This document shows, piece after piece, positions 5,707 through 9,898 of a DNA stretch of 9,898 nucleotides. This DNA is from an uncultured Lachnospiraceae bacterium. Its GTDB lineage: Bacteria; Bacillota; Clostridia; Lachnospirales; Lachnospiraceae. A program made the position numbers and the translations under genes. Numbering within the stretch: the first letter of the stretch is position 1; each line of letters begins with the position of its first letter. Below the pieces are notes generated by a model. The model ran no database searches. It was not told the origin of the DNA and saw nothing but the letters and a program-made list of their open reading frames with translations. The stretch is taken from NCBI GenBank assembly GCA_947178115.1, contig CAMWXF010000041.1, positions 1 to 9,898 of the forward strand, given 5' to 3'.

Positions 5707-6830
5707 CAGTCCAGATAATCCTTTAATTTGCGGCTCCTGCTCGGATGGCGGAGTTTACGCAGCGCTTTTGCCTCGATCTGCCGGATACGCTCACGAGTGA
5801 CATTAAACTCCTTGCCCACCTCTTCCAGAGTCCTTGCACGTCCGTCGTCCAGACCGAAACGCAGCCGTAACACCTTCTGTTCTCTCTCTGTCAGCGTTCC
5901 AAGCACCTCCACCAACTGCTCTTTTAACAGGGTAAAAGCGGCCGCATCCGCAGGTACGGGCACATTGTCATCCTGAATAAAATCACCGAGATGGCTGTCC
6001 TCTTCCTCACCGATGGGTGTCTCTAAAGAAACCGGCTCCTGCGAGATCTTGAGGATCTCACGCACACGCTCTACCGGCATATTCATCTGCTCCGCGATCT
6101 CTTCCGGGGTAGGTTCGCGCCCCAGCTCCTGCAGCAACTGTCTGCTGACGCGGATAAGCTTATTGATGGTCTCCACCATATGCACCGGAATACGGATAGT
6201 TCTTGCCTGATCCGCTATCGCTCTGGTAATGGCCTGACGTATCCACCATGTAGCATAGGTAGAGAATTTGTAACCTTTGCGGTAATCGAACTTCTCAACC
6301 GCCTTGATCAAGCCCAGATTTCCTTCCTGAATCAAGTCAAGGAAAAGCATACCACGCCCCACATAACGTTTGGCAATGCTGACCACCAGACGTAAGTTTG
6401 CTTCCGCAAGGCGTTTCTTCGCTTCCTGATCTCCCATCTCCATCTTCTTGGCCAGTTCGATCTCTTCATCTGCGCTGAGCAGCGGTACTTTACCGATTTC
6501 CTTCAAGTACATTCTAACCGGATCTTCGATACTGATTCCGTCCGGCACGGACAGGTCAATGTTCTCCACATCCACCTCATCCTCTTCCGTCAAGATGATC
6601 TCTTCATCATCCACATCGTCATCCTCGGTAATCCGGAGTACATCTACATTATTCTGTTCCAATGTTTCCAATATCTTGTCAAACTGATCCTCTTCCAGTG
6701 AAAACTCCGCAAAGAAGTCGCTGATCTCCTGATATTCCAAAACATTTTTCTTCTTCTTAGCAATCGTCAAGAGCTCTTTGAGCCGCTCTTCAAACCTTGC
6801 CTGTACATTTTCGTCCATTCTCTGGTCCAT
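5706..6830 (-). CDS. rpoD: RNA polymerase primary sigma factor (RpoD/SigA)
   Basis: The housekeeping sigma70 of 374 residues. Residues 1-80 are a short region 1.1 ending in a run of acidic residues. Region 1.2 begins at [11 protein letters not shown] (103-113). Region 2 includes [12 protein letters not shown] (145-156), [10 protein letters not shown] (165-174) and the promoter-melting and -10-reading block [15 protein letters not shown] (187-201). Region 3 covers about 212-290. Region 4.2 carries the -35-reading helix-turn-helix [20 protein letters not shown] (334-353). The lack of a large non-conserved insert is typical of Gram-positive SigA. An AGGAAGG run directly abuts ATG 6830, so a start at the in-frame ATG 6818 is a reasonable alternative. 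It lies 83 nt after dnaG, with no clear terminator between; only a 5-bp hairpin (6876-6889) is visible. Confidence 0.97.
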   Translation of the reverse strand: MDQRMDENVQARFEERLKELLTIAKKKKNVLEYQEISDFFAEFSLEEDQFDKILETLEQNNVDVLRITEDDDVDDEEIILTEEDEVDVENIDLSVPDGISIEDPVRMYLKEIGKVPLLSADEEIELAKKMEMGDQEAKKRLAEANLRLVVSIAKRYVGRGMLFLDLIQEGNLGLIKAVEKFDYRKGYKFSTYATWWIRQAITRAIADQARTIRIPVHMVETINKLIRVSRQLLQELGREPTPEEIAEQMNMPVERVREILKISQEPVSLETPIGEEEDSHLGDFIQDDNVPVPADAAAFTLLKEQLVEVLGTLTEREQKVLRLRFGLDDGRARTLEEVGKEFNVTRERIRQIEAKALRKLRHPSRSRKLKDYLD

Positions 6831-6913
6831 CCTTCCTATGTTTCAAATTCTATGTTCTATCCGCCGTATACAAGCCTGTCTAACGACAGTTTCCTGCGAA
6901 TAGCTTACCCTTA

Positions 6914-8683
6914 TTATAAGGAAATATGCGTTTTTCTAAGTTCTTCCAACGCCTTTTTGCCCGATATTACCTGATTGATCGCGTCCATATCAGATCCCAT
7001 CCTGCCGGAATAATAGTCGAAGCTGTTCTGCTTCACGGCACAGAGGATATCGTGCAACGCCTTCTCCCGTTCCTTATCTGTAGTGATTTCTTCTAATCTA
7101 GTGTTAAAGAGTTCCGCAACCGCCCGCTGTTCCTGCTCTTCCTCAAAAGTGCTGATGATCGCCGCCGGATTGTAACTGCCCTGTTCCAGATCCGCAAACA
7201 GCCTGTCCGCCACCTGCCGGTACAACGGCTGCGTAAAATCCGCCGCCGTAATGTAAGCCTTAATCTTCGGGTAGATCTGCGGTTCTTCGGTGATCCATGT
7301 AAGCAGCAGCCTCTGAGACCGCTTCGTATTCTCTTCCGGCGTATTCTTCTTCGTAACGGTACTCTTTGGCCGTGCCACCGGCTGTACCAGCCCGGTCCGC
7401 GCAGCATACCCACTCACTAATTTGCGCAGATTATCAAAACCGATATTGTATTTCTGTGCCACGGATTCTATATAATTCTCCCGCTCCACCTCTTCCTCGA
7501 AACCGCACAGTTTCTTGGCAATCTCCCTGTGAAACGCGGTCTTGGATTCGGGATCTTCCATATTATAGTCCCGCTCCAGTATCTTAAGTTCAAAGAAGAA
7601 ACTGTTCTGTGCCTGATCAATTCGTTTCTGAAAAGCGTCCGCGCCCATATTCTTCACGAATTCATCAGGGTCCTTATAGGGCTGCATATCGATCACCTTG
7701 CCCCGCAGTCCCGATTCTTTCAGGATACCTATGGCACGCATCGCCGCATTCACCCCTGCGCCGTCACTGTCATAGGCAAGCAGCACATCCTCTGTATATC
7801 GCCCTAAGAGACTGGCTTGTCCTGTTGTAAAAGCGGTTCCGAGCGATGCGACCGCCTGTGTGAATCCCGCCTGGTGCATGGCGATCACGTCCATATACCC
7901 CTCGCAGAGAATAATATTACCCTTGCGGGAAGTTCTGGCAAAATTCAGTCCGTACAGGTTACGGCTCTTATCGAAGATCATTGTCTCCGGTGAATTTAAG
8001 TATTTCGGCTTGGCATCCCCCATCACGCGTCCGCCGAACCCGATCACTCTGTGATTACTATCCTGAATCGGAAACATGACCCGATTCCAGAATTTATCAT
8101 GCACGCCCCGTTTTTCGTCGAATCCGGTAAGTCCCGACTCATTAATCAGTTCATCGGCAAATCCCTTAGATCTAAGGTATGCCGTCAGGTCGGAGCCTGC
8201 ACCGTCCGCATAACCCAAGCCGAACTTTTTCATGGTCTCTTCTGACAATTGTCTTCCCGCCAGATACTGATATCCTGTCCTGCCTCTTGGGGAGCGCAGC
8301 ATATAATAATAGTATTTCGCTGCTTCTTTATTGATCTCCAGCAGTTTCGCACGCCTGCTTTCCTTCTGTCTGGTTTCCTCGTTATATTCCAGTTCCGGCA
8401 GATTCACCCCCGCCCGATCCGCCAACATTTTAACGGACTCTTGAAAAGTCAGGTTTTCATATTCCATAACAAATGTTATTACATTGCCGCCTGCCCCGCA
8501 GCCGAAGCAATAATACATCTGTTTACCGGGAGATACCGAAAAAGAAGGCGATTTCTCATTATGAAAAGGGCATAATCCGAAATAATTGCTTCCTTTCTTC
8601 TGCATACGGACATACCCGGAGATCACACTCACAATATCATTTTTTACTCTGATTTCTTCAATCAGCTCTTCCGGATAATACAT
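6914..8683 (-). CDS. dnaG: DNA primase DnaG
   Basis: Synthesises RNA primers for the lagging strand and for replication start. The CHC2 zinc-binding domain uses Cys38, His41, Cys59 and Cys62 (CPFHNEKSPSFSV, then YYCFGCGAGGNV). The catalytic core includes FGLGYAD (154-160), FWNRVMFPI (198-206), GFGGR and KYLNSPET. The TOPRIM metal-binding motifs are CEGYMDVI (260-267) and AYDSDGAG (303-310). From about residue 430 the sequence is the variable C-terminal region that contacts the DnaB helicase. Its 589 residues are a normal length. AAGGAG lies 5 nt before ATG 8683. It sits 33 nt after dgt and 83 nt before rpoD, matching the conserved dnaG-rpoD pairing. Confidence 0.97.
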   Translation of the reverse strand: MYYPEELIEEIRVKNDIVSVISGYVRMQKKGSNYFGLCPFHNEKSPSFSVSPGKQMYYCFGCGAGGNVITFVMEYENLTFQESVKMLADRAGVNLPELEYNEETRQKESRRAKLLEINKEAAKYYYYMLRSPRGRTGYQYLAGRQLSEETMKKFGLGYADGAGSDLTAYLRSKGFADELINESGLTGFDEKRGVHDKFWNRVMFPIQDSNHRVIGFGGRVMGDAKPKYLNSPETMIFDKSRNLYGLNFARTSRKGNIILCEGYMDVIAMHQAGFTQAVASLGTAFTTGQASLLGRYTEDVLLAYDSDGAGVNAAMRAIGILKESGLRGKVIDMQPYKDPDEFVKNMGADAFQKRIDQAQNSFFFELKILERDYNMEDPESKTAFHREIAKKLCGFEEEVERENYIESVAQKYNIGFDNLRKLVSGYAARTGLVQPVARPKSTVTKKNTPEENTKRSQRLLLTWITEEPQIYPKIKAYITAADFTQPLYRQVADRLFADLEQGSYNPAAIISTFEEEQEQRAVAELFNTRLEEITTDKEREKALHDILCAVKQNSFDYYSGRMGSDMDAINQVISGKKALEELRKTHISL

Positions 8684-8716
8684 GGTACTCCTTCTTAATC
8701 CTTTACTGTTATTTTA

Positions 8717-9721
8717 TCAGCCATGCCATGTCTTAGGTATATAGATCTCCTGATACTGGGCTATGGCAAAACGGTCCGTCATGGATCCGATATAATCGCA
8801 TACGATCTTTTCCAGAGGCTCTCCCTCTTCCATGAGTCTGTAGAGGAATTTCGGCAGCTTCTCCGTGTGATTCATATAATACTCATACAGCGTGACGATC
8901 AGGCCCTCCGCCTTATTCTCCTGTCCCTTGGCGATCGGATTCTTGTAGACATTGCGAAACATAAACGCCCGCATCTTCTGCATTCCTTCCTCCGCCTCCG
9001 GTGACATGCAGATATCGTCTCTGCCCCGGCTGTTGGTCACAATATTGTGAATAAAGAAGTCCAGTCTCTGACCGCAGCTATATCCTATCACACTGCCGAT
9101 CTCCTCCGGTACATCAGACTCTTTCAGAATACCGCCACGGATCGCATCATCCATATCATGATGAATATATGCGATCTTATCCGCCAGACGTACGACCTTG
9201 CCTTCCAATGTCGCGGGCATGGCGGCGGTCTGATGATTCAAAATGCCGTCCCTTACCTCCATCGTCAGATTGATGCCCTGACCGTCCTTCTCCAGAAGAT
9301 CCACCGTTCTCACACTCTGTTCGTTATGTTTAAACCCGTACGGACAGGCACGGTTAAGCGCCCGCTCCCCCGCATGCCCGAAGGGCGTATGTCCCAGATC
9401 ATGTCCCAGCGCAATGGCCTCCACCAGATCCTCGTTAAGCTGCAGGGCTTTCGCAATCGTTCTGGCCGTCTGGCTGACTTCCAATGTATGCGTCAGTCGC
9501 GTTCTGTAGTGGTCGCCTTCCGGTGTCAAAAACACCTGCGTTTTATCCTTCAGCCGTCTGAAAGACTTACTATGTATGATCCTGTCCCGATCCCGCTGGA
9601 ATACCGGCCTAATATCGCACTGTTCTTCCGGTCTGACCCTTCCCTTGGAATTCATACTGAGCATGGCATAGGGACTGAGATACTCTTTCTCCCATTGTTC
9701 TAAACTTTCCCGTATATTCAT
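8717..9721 (-). CDS. dgt: HD-domain deoxyguanosinetriphosphate triphosphohydrolase-like protein
   Basis: Family enzymes cleave dNTPs to the deoxynucleoside and triphosphate, helping set dNTP pools. I chose ATG 9721 (334 residues) because AAAGG lies 7 nt upstream and the conserved N-terminus MNIRESLEQWEKEYLSPYA starts there; a TTG at 9745 in the same frame would add eight basic residues. RIIHSKSFRRLKDKTQVF (47-64) is the substrate-pocket signature. The metal-binding HD residues are His78 (RLTHTLEV), His107-Asp108 (GHDLGHTPFGH) and Asp181 (LADKIAYIHHD). Its length matches the shorter Gram-positive group, which often needs a nucleotide activator; preferred substrate cannot be read from sequence. 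First gene of the likely dgt-dnaG-rpoD operon. Confidence 0.93.
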   Translation of the reverse strand: MNIRESLEQWEKEYLSPYAMLSMNSKGRVRPEEQCDIRPVFQRDRDRIIHSKSFRRLKDKTQVFLTPEGDHYRTRLTHTLEVSQTARTIAKALQLNEDLVEAIALGHDLGHTPFGHAGERALNRACPYGFKHNEQSVRTVDLLEKDGQGINLTMEVRDGILNHQTAAMPATLEGKVVRLADKIAYIHHDMDDAIRGGILKESDVPEEIGSVIGYSCGQRLDFFIHNIVTNSRGRDDICMSPEAEEGMQKMRAFMFRNVYKNPIAKGQENKAEGLIVTLYEYYMNHTEKLPKFLYRLMEEGEPLEKIVCDYIGSMTDRFAIAQYQEIYIPKTWHG

Positions 9722-9752
9722 GGCTCTGCCTTTCTTCCTACGCAAAACAACC

Positions 9753-9785
9753 GTTCTATTTTATTATTCTATGCCTGTCAGCCAA
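9753..9785 (-). promoter_or_regulatory. Candidate sigma-A promoter for the dgt operon
   Basis: Two overlapping readings fit on the minus strand. CTGACA (9776-9781) is 17 nt from TAGAAC (9753-9758), and TTGGCT (9780-9785) is 16 nt from TAAAAT (9758-9763). Either would start transcription about 25-30 nt before the dgt ATG. It lies between the upstream hydrolase stop and dgt, where an operon promoter is expected, but neither pair is a close consensus match. Confidence 0.4.
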
Positions 9786-9808
9786 ATCCTTTTTTTATAT
9801 CAAAAAAA

Positions 9809-9898
9809 CTAGCGGCATATATCATAGATAAACTCTGCATTCTTATCCATTGCCTCGTAAGCCGTCTTAAAAGGCGACATCTGAAAGACATGCCACAT
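9809..9898 (-). CDS. C-terminal end of a probable alpha/beta hydrolase (esterase), partial
   Basis: Only the last 29 codons and the TAG stop are inside the window. They read MWHVFQMSPFKTAYEA, then MDKNAEFIYDICR. The MWHVFQ motif followed by a helix ending EAMDK-AEFI is what I would expect at the end of esterases and lipases of the alpha/beta hydrolase fold, where the His of HVF is the catalytic base. With so little sequence this rests on one motif. The stop is 87 nt before the dgt ATG. The A/T-only inverted repeat after it (9791-9808) is a poor terminator. Confidence 0.5.
   Translation of the reverse strand: MWHVFQMSPFKTAYEAMDKNAEFIYDICR

Noticed and set aside
6876..6889. Hairpin CTGTC/GACAG between dnaG and rpoD as a terminator
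   Set aside because: A five-base stem without a T-run is too weak; dnaG and rpoD are usually co-transcribed.
9047..9703. Open frame of 218 codons on the plus strand opposite dgt
   Set aside because: The minus-strand frame carries all HD-domain metal ligands. The plus frame is a codon-bias shadow with no family features.
9791..9808. TTTTTTT/AAAAAAA inverted repeat after the hydrolase stop as a terminator
   Set aside because: The stem is made only of A-T pairs and has no following U-tract after a GC stem, so it would be a poor intrinsic terminator.

Overview
The window looks like a chromosomal housekeeping segment from a Gram-positive Firmicute, most likely a clostridium of the Lachnospiraceae. 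The evidence is the dgt-dnaG-rpoD-trmK gene order, the DnaG and RpoD sequences, the purine-rich ribosome binding sites and an A-type RNase P RNA. The family-level placement is my judgement from protein similarity, not a computed result. Every gene I can support lies on the minus strand, so transcription runs from high to low coordinates.

In transcription order: the last 29 codons of a probable alpha/beta hydrolase enter at the right edge (9809-9898). Next is a promoter-like region, then the macromolecular-synthesis cluster: dgt (HD-domain dNTP triphosphohydrolase), dnaG (primase), rpoD (primary sigma factor), trmK (tRNA m1A22 methyltransferase) and a nucleoside kinase of the uridine kinase family with ThrRS-like N-terminal domains. 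Gaps are short (33, 83 and 35 nt) and rpoD/trmK share one base, so this is probably one operon linking dNTP balance, replication initiation, transcription and tRNA modification. rnpB (2821-3219) follows and ends at a strong intrinsic terminator (2773-2806).

Downstream is a less familiar pair: a secreted or membrane-anchored trypsin-like serine protease with an intact catalytic triad, and a two-helix membrane protein of unknown function. The left end holds a palindrome-rich leader with a possible 18-codon peptide, then an aldose 1-epimerase-like gene cut by the window edge. Its last visible codons are GC-rich, palindromic and do not look like the family.

The most interesting signal is not a gene. 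The 10-mer TTATGTAAAC occurs six times exactly (about 0.02 expected by chance for a given 10-mer) plus one near copy. Two copies form an in-frame 45-nt direct repeat inside trmK, two bracket rnpB, and the others are inside genes. I see no CRISPR array, tRNA, insertion sequence, prophage or defence system. Apart from the rnpB locus there is no stretch over 300 bases without a protein gene.
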